NCBI GenBank assembly: GCA_035690425.1
Contig: DASSKO010000149.1
Location: forward strand, 1-30,369
Length of the DNA: 30,369 nt
DNA from: DASSKO01 sp035690425
GTDB taxonomy: Bacteria > Actinomycetota > Actinomycetes > Propionibacteriales > Nocardioidaceae
Reading direction: 5' to 3'
A program made the translations under genes and the position numbers. The notes under the pieces were generated by a model. That model made no database searches. It saw only the letters and a program-made list of their open reading frames with translations, and was not told where the DNA came from. This document shows, piece after piece, positions 22,038 to 29,917 of this stretch (position 1 is its first letter; every line of letters starts with the position of its first letter).

Positions 22038-22933
22038 CCGTGGTGATCCAGCCAGTCCAGGAGTACGGCGTTGAAGGACGCCGGGGCCTCCTCGTGCGGG
22101 AAGTGACCACAGCCGGCGATCGCCACCGCCGCGTAAGCACCGGCCACCCGGGTGCGGGAGCTGTCGGAGGGCCCTAGTCGCACTGCCGGGTCGAGCTCCC
22201 CCAGCACCTGCAGCACCGGCCCCTGCACGCCGCGGCGCATCTGTGCGGTGAAACGACGACCGTCGGAACGGGCGCGGGAGCGGAACAGCCACCGGTGATA
22301 CTCCACCGCGCAGTGTGGTGACGGCCATACGGTCATCGCGGTGCGGTAGCGCTCGGCGGCCTCGGAGTCGGGGAAGCCGCTGCCCGGCGCGGCCCAGTCG
22401 CGCAGATGATGCTCGACCCACGCCGCCCCGTCGGCCACGATCCGTCGCTCGGGCAGCAATGGTGGCTGCATCGACAGCAGATGCTTGGCGAGCACCGCCC
22501 TGCTGGCGAGCTCGCCCGTGTGCAACGGGTGCGGCGCCGCCACGCTCACCAGGCCGCGTACGGCGCCCGGATCGATGGTCGCGGTCGCCCAGCCGGCGTA
22601 CCCGCCCCACCCGTGGCCGACGACGACGGCCGACCGCGCGCCGAGCGAGCGGATCACGCCGGAGATGTCGGTGGCGAGGGTGGTGGGGTCATAGCCACGC
22701 GGGGTCTTGTCGCTGCCGCCGTAGCCACGCAGGTCCATCGCGGCGGCGCGCCATCCGTGCGCGGCGAGCGCCGGGAGTTGATGCCGCCACGCCCACCAGA
22801 ACTGCGGAAACCCGTGCAGCAGCAGCACGAGTGGGCCGGTGCCCTGCTCAGCGACGTGAAAGCGCGCGCCGTTGGCGGAGACGCGGCGGTGCCGCCAGTC
22901 GCCGGGGACATCGACGAGGGAGTCTACGGTCAG
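22034..22933 (-). CDS. Epoxide-hydrolase-like alpha/beta hydrolase lacking the usual nucleophile
   Basis: 299 residues. The order HGFPQFWWAWRHQLPAL (40-56), DLRGYGGSDKTPRGYD (67-82), a lid region, LGELDPAVRL (acid) and GCGHFPHEE (His) is that of epoxide-hydrolase/haloalkane-dehalogenase relatives, and the position matches ephE beside marP in mycobacteria. The nucleophile elbow, usually GHDWGG, reads GHGWGG (codon GGG at residue 108), so the normal catalytic Asp is missing. There is no in-frame ATG, GTG or TTG near the beginning. The best start is a CTG at 22933 that overlaps the Holin-X stop (CTGA) behind CAAGGG; the true start is uncertain. Confidence 0.8.
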   Translation of the reverse strand: MTVDSLVDVPGDWRHRRVSANGARFHVAEQGTGPLVLLLHGFPQFWWAWRHQLPALAAHGWRAAAMDLRGYGGSDKTPRGYDPTTLATDISGVIRSLGARSAVVVGHGWGGYAGWATATIDPGAVRGLVSVAAPHPLHTGELASRAVLAKHLLSMQPPLLPERRIVADGAAWVEHHLRDWAAPGSGFPDSEAAERYRTAMTVWPSPHCAVEYHRWLFRSRARSDGRRFTAQMRRGVQGPVLQVLGELDPAVRLGPSDSSRTRVAGAYAAVAIAGCGHFPHEEAPASFNAVLLDWLDHHG

Positions 22934-23331
22934 CGCGCGCCCTTGGACAGGATCTGCTTGTTCTTCTGCGCCTGCTCGATGCTCTTCTCGGGCGGGCGGA
23001 CCTGCTTGAGCTTCCGGATCCCGACCAAGCCGAGAATCACCGCGACCAACAGGTAGCCGCCGAAGACGATGAGGAAGGACCACGCCTCGTGCAGCCCGGC
23101 CATGTGGATGAAGAACGCGATCGCGATCGACAACAGGATCAGCGAGAGCAGGCCGATGAAGCCGGCCGCGCCGACCAGGGCAGCGCCCAAGCCCCCTGCG
23201 CGCACGCTCACCTTGAGCTCAGACTTGACCAACGCGATCTCGCTGCGCAGCAGCATCGAGATGTCTCGGCTCGCGTCGGCGACGAGACGACCGATGGTCG
23301 GCTCGGCCCTCCGCTCCTCGGTGGACGTCAT
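22930..23331 (-). CDS. Actinobacterial Holin-X family membrane protein (PF07332)
   Basis: 133 residues. An amphipathic N-terminus with TIGRLVADASRDISMLLRSEIALVKSEL (about 12-40) is the family signature. It is followed by two transmembrane helices (about 47-73 and 80-102) and a Lys/Gln-rich cytoplasmic tail. Despite the holin name these are chromosomal actinobacterial proteins of unknown role. AAGGAGG five bases before the ATG gives a strong start. It overlaps the following hydrolase gene, and the two are probably one transcript. Confidence 0.9.
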   Translation of the reverse strand: MTSTEERRAEPTIGRLVADASRDISMLLRSEIALVKSELKVSVRAGGLGAALVGAAGFIGLLSLILLSIAIAFFIHMAGLHEAWSFLIVFGGYLLVAVILGLVGIRKLKQVRPPEKSIEQAQKNKQILSKGAR

Positions 23332-23357
23332 GTGTTCCTCCTTCGCACTGACTCACG

Positions 23358-23363
23358 ACCCTA
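23358..23363 (-). promoter_or_regulatory. Probable -10 box of the Holin-X/hydrolase operon
   Basis: TAGGGT on the minus strand predicts a leader of about 20 bases holding AAGGAGG. A TTGACC lies 12 bp upstream, too close for a normal -35. Confidence 0.35.
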
Positions 23364-23465
23364 GACGACCCGCTTGGTCAAGGCTTACCCAACTCCGGCG
23401 CGCACAGTCGTCGGACGCGCCGAGAAAGGTGGCCGCAACGCCGACAGCCAGTTGCAACAACCGTC

Positions 23466-23471
23466 TATTCT
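23466..23471 (+). promoter_or_regulatory. Possible -10 box of the membrane beta-propeller gene
   Basis: TATTCT is a good TANNNT match 42 bases before the ATG at 23514. Two identical TGCAACA heptamers (23453-23459 and 23478-23484) lie exactly 25 bp apart on either side of it and might be regulatory. Confidence 0.3.
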
Positions 23472-23513
23472 GTCTGCTGCAACAGCCCGTTCATGCCCTC
23501 GGGGGACCATGCC

Positions 23514-24695
23514 ATGCCCGTCTCACGCGTCAAGCTGGTCACCGCCGTGGCCTTGGCGATTTTGCTCGGTGCCGCCACCTTCTTCACCGCGACGTGGGTG
23601 GCGCGCGAGCTCCGTACGTCGCCGGACACCGCGACCGTCGCCGGCGGGTCGGTCCCCGAGCACGTCTACAACGCGCCCGACACGGTGCCGACGACGTCCA
23701 CATACGGCCCGGTCGGAGCGGTGTCGCTGGTCTTCGCGGGCAACGACGTACTCACCGGCCTGACCGGTCACCTGGCCGATCCGTGGATCGCCGTCTCCAG
23801 CCAGACCGGCGACTACCGTGCACTGTCCGTGCCGCACCGACCGGCCGCGGCACCGGGCGCGATGTCGGTCTCCGCCGACGGCACCGCGCTCGCCTGGGGC
23901 TGGGCCGGCGGCGCAGTCGTGTACGACGCCGTCGAGGACGAGACGCATCCGGTCACCGGCTTCGCCGAGGCGCCGGTGGTGGGAGCGTTCTCCCCGAGCG
24001 GCGAGCGGCTCGCCGTCTTCGACGGGTCGTTGCGAGTGGTCGATGTGCGCACGCAGGAGGTCGTGGCGACGCTGCGCGGGGTCACCGAGCGGGCGGCACG
24101 GCAGGCGGTGTGGACCACGGACGGCGCGGCGCTCACCTACGTCGACGATGGGCGACTCGTAACCCACGAGTGGCGAAGCGACGAGCGGGCCGACGTGCCG
24201 ACGCAGATACCACCGGATGCGACGTTGCGCTGGAGCCCCTCCGGTGAGCAGCTCGCCGCGATGCGGATGACGCGTGGGGTCAAGGTCGTCGACGTCTTCC
24301 AGGTGGCCGAGGATGGCCGGCTCGCGCTGACCCGCACCCTGCGTCCGGAGAAGCACTCCATGCAGCGGCTGCTCGGGTTCACCAGCGAGAACAGCGTGTC
24401 GGTCACCGCCCTGCGGCTCGACTCCGGCAGCATCGAACAGGTCTTCCAGGTGTCGACGACCGACACGTCGACGCCGCTGCCGGTGATGCAGCTGCCCGGC
24501 CCCGGAGTGAACTGGGCCGGCTCGCAGACCCTTGCCGTGGCCGCGAAGCCCCTGGCGCACGGCAGCGTGGCGTTCGAGGAGCCGCAGTGGCCGTGGAGCG
24601 ACGTGTCGAAGCTGGTTGTCAGCGCCGTGTTCGCGCTCTTCGTGCTCGGCCTCTATCTGACCCGGCGGGCGCCCAGGCGGATGCGCCGCGGCTGA
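23514..24695 (+). CDS. Membrane protein with extracytoplasmic WD40-like beta-propeller, function unknown
   Basis: 393 residues. A transmembrane helix at 7-28 is followed by about 330 extracytoplasmic residues with repeated strands such as AMSVSADGTALAW, VVGAFSPSGERLAVFDGSLRVVD, AVWTTDGAALTY and LRWSPSGEQLAAM, which are propeller-blade patterns. A second helix (about 366-384) and a basic end RRAPRRMRRG return the chain to the cytoplasm. The start is fixed by GGGGGA seven bases before ATG 23514; an ATG at 23493 lacks one. In mycobacteria this place between ephE/Holin-X and acs holds a protease (Rv3668c), so the locus differs. I do not recognise the family; binding or sensing outside the membrane is a guess. 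Confidence 0.75.
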   Translation: MPVSRVKLVTAVALAILLGAATFFTATWVARELRTSPDTATVAGGSVPEHVYNAPDTVPTTSTYGPVGAVSLVFAGNDVLTGLTGHLADPWIAVSSQTGDYRALSVPHRPAAAPGAMSVSADGTALAWGWAGGAVVYDAVEDETHPVTGFAEAPVVGAFSPSGERLAVFDGSLRVVDVRTQEVVATLRGVTERAARQAVWTTDGAALTYVDDGRLVTHEWRSDERADVPTQIPPDATLRWSPSGEQLAAMRMTRGVKVVDVFQVAEDGRLALTRTLRPEKHSMQRLLGFTSENSVSVTALRLDSGSIEQVFQVSTTDTSTPLPVMQLPGPGVNWAGSQTLAVAAKPLAHGSVAFEEPQWPWSDVSKLVVSAVFALFVLGLYLTRRAPRRMRRG

Positions 24696-24721
24696 GGTTC
24701 ACGCCGCGACCGCGGCACCTC
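24694..24721. terminator. Possible bidirectional hairpin between propeller gene and acs
   Basis: GCCGC-GACC-GCGGC forms a central stem, flanked by GAGGT and ACCTC with a four-base bulge on one side. Only 24 bases lie between the two stop codons, and the outer arms include them. Confidence 0.4.
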
Positions 24722-26684
24722 ACTCGTCGTCGGAGGGCGCGCCGGAGGCCAGGTTGGTCTTGATCAGCTCCATCACCGAGGAGTCCGCGAGCGTCGTGAC
24801 GTCGCCGGTCTCCCGGTTCTCGGCCACGTCGCGCAGCAGCCGTCGCATGATTTTGCCCGAGCGGGTCTTCGGCAGCTCCGGGACGACCATGATCTGCCGT
24901 GGCCTGGCGATCGCCCCGATCTCCTTCGTCACGTGGGCCCGCAGTTCCTTGACCACGTCCGGCCCGCCGTCGCCGGCCTCCTCGCGCAGGATCACGAAGG
25001 CACAGACGGCCTGCCCGGTGGTGGGGTCCGTGGCACCGACCACCGCAGCCTCGGCCACCTTGGGGTGGGACACCAGCGCCGACTCGATCTCGGTGGTCGA
25101 CATCCGGTGGCCCGACACGTTCATCACGTCGTCGACCCGGCCGAGCAGCCACACGTCACCGTCGTCGTCCTTCTTGGCGCCGTCGCCGGCGAAGTAACGC
25201 CCGGGGAACCGTGACCAGTAGGTGTCCTTGAACCGCTCGTCGTCGCCCCAGATGGTGCGCAGCATCGCCGGCCAGGGCTCGGTGAGCACGAGGTAGCCGC
25301 CGGCGCCATCCGGCACGAAGTTGCCCGCGTCGTCGACCACATCGGCCGACACGCCTGGGATGGCGCGCATCGCCGAGCCGGGCTTGGCCGCCGTCACACC
25401 GGGCAGCGGGCTGATCATGATCATGCCGGTCTCGGTCTGCCACCAGGTGTCGACCACAGGGGCTCGGCCGCCGCCGATGTTCTCCCGGTACCAGACGTAC
25501 GCCTCGGGGTTGATCGGCTCGCCGACCGATCCGAGCACGCGAAGGCTGGACATGTCGAACTCGGCCGGTACGTCGGCGCCCCACTTCATGAAGGTCCGGA
25601 TGGCCGTCGGTGCGCAGTAGAGGATCGTCACGCCGTACTTCTGGATCATCTCCCACCAGCGACCCTTGTGTGGGGTGTCCGGAGTGCCCTCGTAGAGGAC
25701 CGAGGTGGTGCCGTTGGCCAGCGGCCCATAGACGATGTAGGAGTGGCCGGTCACCCACCCGATGTCGGCCGCCGTCCAGTACACGTCCGTCTCCGGCTTG
25801 AGGTCGAAGACGGACCAGTGGGTGTACGCGCAGCCGGTGAGGTAGCCGCCCGTGGTGTGCAGGATGCCCTTCGGCTGACCGGTCGTCCCGGAGGTGTACA
25901 TGACGTAGAGCGGGTGCTCGGAGTCGAAAGCCTCCGGGGTGTGGTCCCGGCTCTGCTTGCCGACGAAGTCGTGCCACCACAGGTCGCGACCCTGCTGCCA
26001 GTCCACGTCGGTCTCGGTGCGGCGGACCACCAGCACGTTGCGCACGCCGGGGCACCGGGCCACCGCCTCGTCGACCTGCGGTTTGAGGGCCGAGGGGGCG
26101 CCCCGCCGGTAACCGCCGTCCGCGGTGACCACGACCTGCGCGTCGCAGTCCTGGATGCGGTTGGCGAGCGCGTCGGACGAGAAGCCCCCGAAGACCACCG
26201 TGTGCGGAGCACCGATCCGCGCACAGGCGAGCATCGCGACCACGGTCTCGGGGATCATCGGCATGTAGATCGCGACCCGGTCGCCTGCCTGCACACCGAG
26301 CTCGAGCAGCGCGTTGGCCGCCTGGCACACCTCGCCCTGCAGGTCGGCGTAGGTGATCGTGCGGGTGTCGCCCGGCTCGCCCTCGAAGTGGAACGCGACC
26401 TTGTCGCCGCGGCCCGCCTCGACGTGCCGATCCACGCAGTTGTACGCCGCGTTGAGCTTGCCACCGACGAACCACTTGGCGAACGGCGGTTTGCTCCAGT
26501 CGAGCACCTCGTCCCACTTGGAGTCCCACGACAGCCGCTCGGCCTGCTCGGCCCAGAAGGCCAATCGATCCTCGGCGGCGCGCTCGTAGTCGGCCGCCTT
26601 GACGTTGGCCTCTGCTGCGAGGTCCGCCGGCGGCTCGAACCGGCGCTCTTCGTGCATCAAGTTGGACAGTGTCTCGTCGGTCAC
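24720..26684 (-). CDS. acs: Acetyl-CoA synthetase
   Basis: 654 residues, the usual length for AMP-forming Acs. The ATP-binding loop YTSGTTGQPKG (263-273), the acetate-pocket/A5 region DTWWQTETGM, the hinge GRVDDVMNVSGHR and the C-terminal PKTRSGKIMRR with Lys611 are all intact. Lys611 is essential for adenylation and is the site of regulatory acetylation in the family. It activates acetate for central metabolism. The GTG start follows GGGAGA. A -10 box and a 15-bp palindrome lie upstream, next to a tandem repeat. The gene ends the conserved crp-marP-acs neighbourhood. Confidence 0.97.
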   Translation of the reverse strand: MTDETLSNLMHEERRFEPPADLAAEANVKAADYERAAEDRLAFWAEQAERLSWDSKWDEVLDWSKPPFAKWFVGGKLNAAYNCVDRHVEAGRGDKVAFHFEGEPGDTRTITYADLQGEVCQAANALLELGVQAGDRVAIYMPMIPETVVAMLACARIGAPHTVVFGGFSSDALANRIQDCDAQVVVTADGGYRRGAPSALKPQVDEAVARCPGVRNVLVVRRTETDVDWQQGRDLWWHDFVGKQSRDHTPEAFDSEHPLYVMYTSGTTGQPKGILHTTGGYLTGCAYTHWSVFDLKPETDVYWTAADIGWVTGHSYIVYGPLANGTTSVLYEGTPDTPHKGRWWEMIQKYGVTILYCAPTAIRTFMKWGADVPAEFDMSSLRVLGSVGEPINPEAYVWYRENIGGGRAPVVDTWWQTETGMIMISPLPGVTAAKPGSAMRAIPGVSADVVDDAGNFVPDGAGGYLVLTEPWPAMLRTIWGDDERFKDTYWSRFPGRYFAGDGAKKDDDGDVWLLGRVDDVMNVSGHRMSTTEIESALVSHPKVAEAAVVGATDPTTGQAVCAFVILREEAGDGGPDVVKELRAHVTKEIGAIARPRQIMVVPELPKTRSGKIMRRLLRDVAENRETGDVTTLADSSVMELIKTNLASGAPSDDE

Positions 26685-26708
26685 GACGTCTCCCTCGGGG
26701 GCGGCTTC

Positions 26709-26723
26709 GGTGATGGTCTCACC
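26709..26723. promoter_or_regulatory. 15-bp palindrome in the acs promoter
   Basis: GGTGA-TGGTC-TCACC has perfect 5-base arms with a 5-base centre. It resembles a Crp half-site pair (GTGA...TCAC), but the usual centre is six bases, so the match is off by one. It overlaps the -10 box and predicted transcript start of acs. Confidence 0.35.
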
Positions 26724-26726
26724 CTA
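26721..26726 (-). promoter_or_regulatory. Probable -10 box of acs
   Basis: TAGGGT on the minus strand predicts a start about 30 bases before the GTG at 26684. The -35 region falls in the adjacent tandem repeat and shows no good match. Confidence 0.4.
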
Positions 26727-26735
26727 GGACGACGA

Positions 26736-26780
26736 GCCGGATCCGACGAGGCCGGATCCGACGAGGCCGGATCCGACGAG
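26736..26780. repeat. 15-bp tandem repeat, three perfect copies, upstream of acs
   Basis: The unit GCCGGATCCGACGAG is repeated exactly three times. Each copy contains the palindrome CGGATCCG. It lies between the acs -10 box and the stop codon of the broken HNH gene, so it occupies the place of the acs -35 and upstream region. Confidence 0.9.
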
Positions 26781-26794
26781 GGTGGCGCCTCGGC

Positions 26795-28275
26795 CTATGC
26801 GGCGGAGGGTGGGTCGCGCGACTCGTCGGGCGGGTCGGCCGAGGTGTTCGCTGGTCGGTCGGCCTTCTCGGTGGTGCCGGTGCCGGTGCCGGTGCTGGTG
26901 CCTGTGCCTGTGGTGGTGCTGTCGGTGCTGTCGGTGGCGTTCCTGGTGGTGGCGGTGTCGATGCTGAGCTGGGTGACGGCTGCGCGAAGGAATTGGTCGG
27001 GACCGGGGATGGTGCGGCCGTCGGGGCGGCGGTGGACGAGTTGGCCGTGGTGCTTGGTGACGGTGAAGCCGTACTCGTGGACGAAGTGGTGGTGGGTCCA
27101 GCAGTAGGGGAGGAGCAGGTCGAGGTCGGTGGCGCCGTTGTCGCGGCACCACCAGTCGCGGTGGTGAATCTCGGTGAACCGAAACGGGACCTCGCAGCCG
27201 GGGAAGGCGCAGTGGCGGAAGGCCACGCCGAGGGCGCGAACCTGCCGGGCGACGGCGAGGCGGTGTCGGCGGCCGACATTGAGGGGCTTGCCGGTGGCGG
27301 TGTCGAGGATGACCCGGGTGAGGTCGCCGTCGCAGACCAGCCGGTGCGCGGTGGCCGACGGGATGAGTCCGAAGTGGGCGAGCAGCGGTTTCGGGGCGCC
27401 GGGCATGCCGGCGAGATACTCGGTGGGGACGGTGGCCGCGATCTGTGCCCGCAGCCGACCCCGACGCGGCCGGCCGCCGCTGCCACTCGTGCCGCCGCTA
27501 GCGCCGCTGCCGTCGCTGGTGCCGCCGCTAGCGCCGCTGCCGTCGCTGGTGCCGTCGCTGGGACCAGTGGTCTGGGCGGCGATGCCCGCCATGGCGATCT
27601 CGCCGAACGCGTCCGCGCGGCGTTGGGCCAGGGTGCGGCCGTCATCAGCGCGGGAGATCCCCTTTTGGGCAGCACCGCACCGGCTTCTACCGCGGTCTTC
27701 AGAGCCTCGCCGAGGGCGGGTTCGACCATCGCGTCGACGTGCACCAGCTCTCCGAGCGCCGCGATCTTGATCATCCGGCCGGCCAGCGCGGTGACCTTGT
27801 CGGCGTCGCGGTCAGGGTTGGCCAGGTCGGCCAGTGCCTCCAGCGCCGTCTCCAGCTCCCGCGCCGACGCGCACCGGGCGAGGGTGAGCAGGGTCGACTC
27901 GTGGGTCTGGATGGCGTCGATCCCGCAGGGAGTGACCCAGCGGGCGAGGGCGTCGACGTGCTCGTCGGTGACGTCCCCGGCGGCGAACGCGGCCGCGAAG
28001 CCGGGTACGTCGACCAGCAGCCGGCCGCGGGTGACGATCCTGTGCGCGCCGACACCGCGGCGCAGGTGCAGCCGCGCCCACGACCGGGTTGTCTTGCAGC
28101 CCGATCCCGCCAGCTCGCTGGAGGTCTCCAGGGCCCGCAGTGCGTCTGCCTCGGCTGCCTGCAACCGTGACACCGCGATGTCGAGGACCCGCACTCGCTG
28201 CCCGGCCGGCAGCAGCGCAGCCTCGGCCATCACCTCGTCGAGGCGGTCGAGCACCGCGTCCTGCTGGCCTGTCAT
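26795..28275 (-). pseudogene. DUF222/HNH endonuclease gene split by a one-base frameshift
   Basis: The N-terminal DUF222 part (residues 1 to about 203, starting MTGQQDAVLDRLDEV) is in one frame. The C-terminal part is in the -1 frame, from about ADDGRTLAQRRADAFGEIAMAGIA through the HNH core (RHCAFPGCEVPFRF, EIHHRDWW, LPYCWTHHHFVH) to the TAG at 26795. The frames join at the run CCCAAAAGGGG (27659-27669, minus strand). Adding one base there restores a 493-residue protein. Both parts look conserved, so the break is recent, a read error in the homopolymer, or programmed slippage. A Gly/Ser/Thr repeat linker separates the halves. The start is supported by a leaderless -10 box. Confidence 0.8.
27491..27550 (-). 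repeat. 30-bp tandem repeat, two perfect copies, in the HNH gene
   Basis: The two units (27491-27520 and 27521-27550) are identical and encode a Thr-Ser-Asp-Gly-Ser-Gly-Ala-Ser-Gly-Gly linker between the DUF222 and HNH halves. Partial further copies flank them. Confidence 0.85.
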
Positions 28276-28281
28276 GTCTCG

Positions 28282-28287
28282 ATTAGA
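28282..28287 (-). promoter_or_regulatory. Leaderless -10 box of the HNH gene
   Basis: TCTAAT followed by CGAGAC and the ATG at 28275. The six-base spacer is the same as in the fructosamine-kinase gene. TCTAAT is one mismatch from TATAAT. Confidence 0.4.
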
Positions 28288-28370
28288 TCAGACGCCACCG
28301 ACAGTTTCAGTACACATGTTCGAGGCTGTGGAGGATCGCTGGTTTCCCGAGCCTCCGGCACGAGCCCGGG

Positions 28371-28390
28371 CCGGGACTGCTGTGTCCCGG
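28371..28390 (-). terminator. Hairpin after guaB1
   Basis: CCGGGAC and GTCCCGG are perfect 7-base arms around a six-base loop, about 32 bases after the guaB1 stop. It has no U tract but is the strongest simple hairpin in this gap, which otherwise holds nothing recognisable. Confidence 0.5.
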
Positions 28391-28421
28391 GGCCGATCCG
28401 CACCGTCACGAGAGGAGGACG

Positions 28422-29879
28422 TCACCAGGAGGTGTGCAGCGGCCGTCCCTCGTCGTACCCGGCGTTGCTCTGCACCCCGACCACGGCGCGGTCAGCGAAT
28501 TCGGCGAGCGACCGGGCCCCGGCGTACGTCGCAGAGCTGCGCACGCCGGCCACGATCGAGTCGATCAGATCCTCCACGCCCGGCCGCTCGGGATCGAGAT
28601 ACATCCGCGATGTGCTGATGCCCTCCTCGAACAGCGCCAGCCTGGCGCGGTCGAAACCGGCCGCATCGCGCGTGCGGTTGCTCACCGCGCGCGCTGAGGC
28701 CATGCCGAACGACTCCTTGTAGAACTGGCCATCGGGGGAGCGCTGCAGGTCACCCGGACTCTCGTGGGTGCCGGCGAACCAGGAGCCGATCATCACCGAT
28801 CCAGCTCCTGCGGCGAGGGCGAGCGCGACGTCGCGTGGGTGGCGTACTCCGCCGTCCGCCCAGACGTGCGCGCCGGCCTCACCCGCGGCCTCCGCGCACT
28901 CGAGTACGGCGGAGAACTGCGGCCGGCCGACTCCGGTCATCATCCGGGTCGTGCACATCGCGCCGGGTCCGACACCGACCTTGACGATGTCGGCACCGGC
29001 CGCGGCGAGGTCACGGCAGCCGCCGGCGGAGACCACGTTGCCGGCCACGACCGGCACCCGCCTCCGGGTGGCGTCGGCCACCCGGTCGCGCTCGGCGGCC
29101 ACCAGCGGCAGCGCCTCGAGCATCTTCTCCTGGTGGCCGTGCGCGGTGTCGACCACGAGCACGTCGATGCCGTGTGCGAGCAGCGCCCGGGCCTTCGCCG
29201 CCACGTCACCGTTGATGCCGACCGCCGCTCCGACCGCGAGCCGTCCGTCCGGGTCGAGCGCCGCGGTGTAGAGCGTCGAGCGCAGCGCGGACTTGCGGGT
29301 CAGCGCACCGACCAGCCGGTCGCCGTCGACCACCGGCGCCAGGGACAGATGGTGCCCGGCGAGCACGTTGAACGCCTCCCGGGCGTCAACACCGGCCGGC
29401 AACGTGACCATGTCGGTGGTCATCACCTCGTGCACCTGGGCGAACCGGTCGACGCCCGCGCCGTCGTGGCCGCTGAGCACACCGACCGGCCGGTCACCCT
29501 CGACCACCACGGCGGCGCCGTGCGCCCGCTTGCCGAGCAGCGACATCGCCTCGCCCACCGTCGTACGCGGGGTGACGGTGATCGGGGACTCGTAGACGGC
29601 GTGGGCCGCCTTGACCCGGCGCACGGCCTCGCCGACGACCTCGGCGGGAATGTCCTGGGGGAGGACCGCGATCGCGCCGCGACGTGCCACGGTCTCGGCC
29701 ATCCGCCGTCCGGCGACTGCCGTCATGTTGGCGACCACGAGCGGCAGCGTCGTACCCGTGCCGTCGGTCGTCGACAGGTCGACGTCGAGCCGCGAGGTGA
29801 CCGGCGAGCGGCCAGGCACCATGAAGACATCGCTGTAGGTCAGGTCATACCCAGGGCGTTGGCCGTTGAGAAACTGCAC
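28422..29879 (-). CDS. guaB1: GuaB1-family IMP dehydrogenase-related protein (probable GMP reductase) with CBS domains
   Basis: 485 residues. The TIM-barrel halves (about 1-90 and 210-450) surround two CBS motifs (about 95-205). The catalytic loop GVGPGAMCTTR carries the nucleophile Cys309, and the phosphate-binding ADGGVRHPRDVALALAAGA is present. The actinobacterial GuaB1 group, including the mycobacterial homologue, differs from true GuaB2 IMP dehydrogenase and has been shown to act as GMP reductase controlled through its CBS domain. It therefore recycles GMP to IMP. The GTG start has TAGCGT six bases upstream. The gene is transcribed alone, with a terminator-like hairpin behind it. Confidence 0.93.
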   Translation of the reverse strand: MQFLNGQRPGYDLTYSDVFMVPGRSPVTSRLDVDLSTTDGTGTTLPLVVANMTAVAGRRMAETVARRGAIAVLPQDIPAEVVGEAVRRVKAAHAVYESPITVTPRTTVGEAMSLLGKRAHGAAVVVEGDRPVGVLSGHDGAGVDRFAQVHEVMTTDMVTLPAGVDAREAFNVLAGHHLSLAPVVDGDRLVGALTRKSALRSTLYTAALDPDGRLAVGAAVGINGDVAAKARALLAHGIDVLVVDTAHGHQEKMLEALPLVAAERDRVADATRRRVPVVAGNVVSAGGCRDLAAAGADIVKVGVGPGAMCTTRMMTGVGRPQFSAVLECAEAAGEAGAHVWADGGVRHPRDVALALAAGAGSVMIGSWFAGTHESPGDLQRSPDGQFYKESFGMASARAVSNRTRDAAGFDRARLALFEEGISTSRMYLDPERPGVEDLIDSIVAGVRSSATYAGARSLAEFADRAVVGVQSNAGYDEGRPLHTSW

Positions 29880-29885
29880 GACTGC

Positions 29886-29891
29886 ACGCTA
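29886..29891 (-). promoter_or_regulatory. Leaderless -10 box of guaB1
   Basis: TAGCGT followed by GCAGTC and the GTG start on the minus strand; no Shine-Dalgarno is present. Confidence 0.45.
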
Positions 29892-29917
29892 CCCGCCGCG
29901 GCGGCGGAGGCCGCGCG

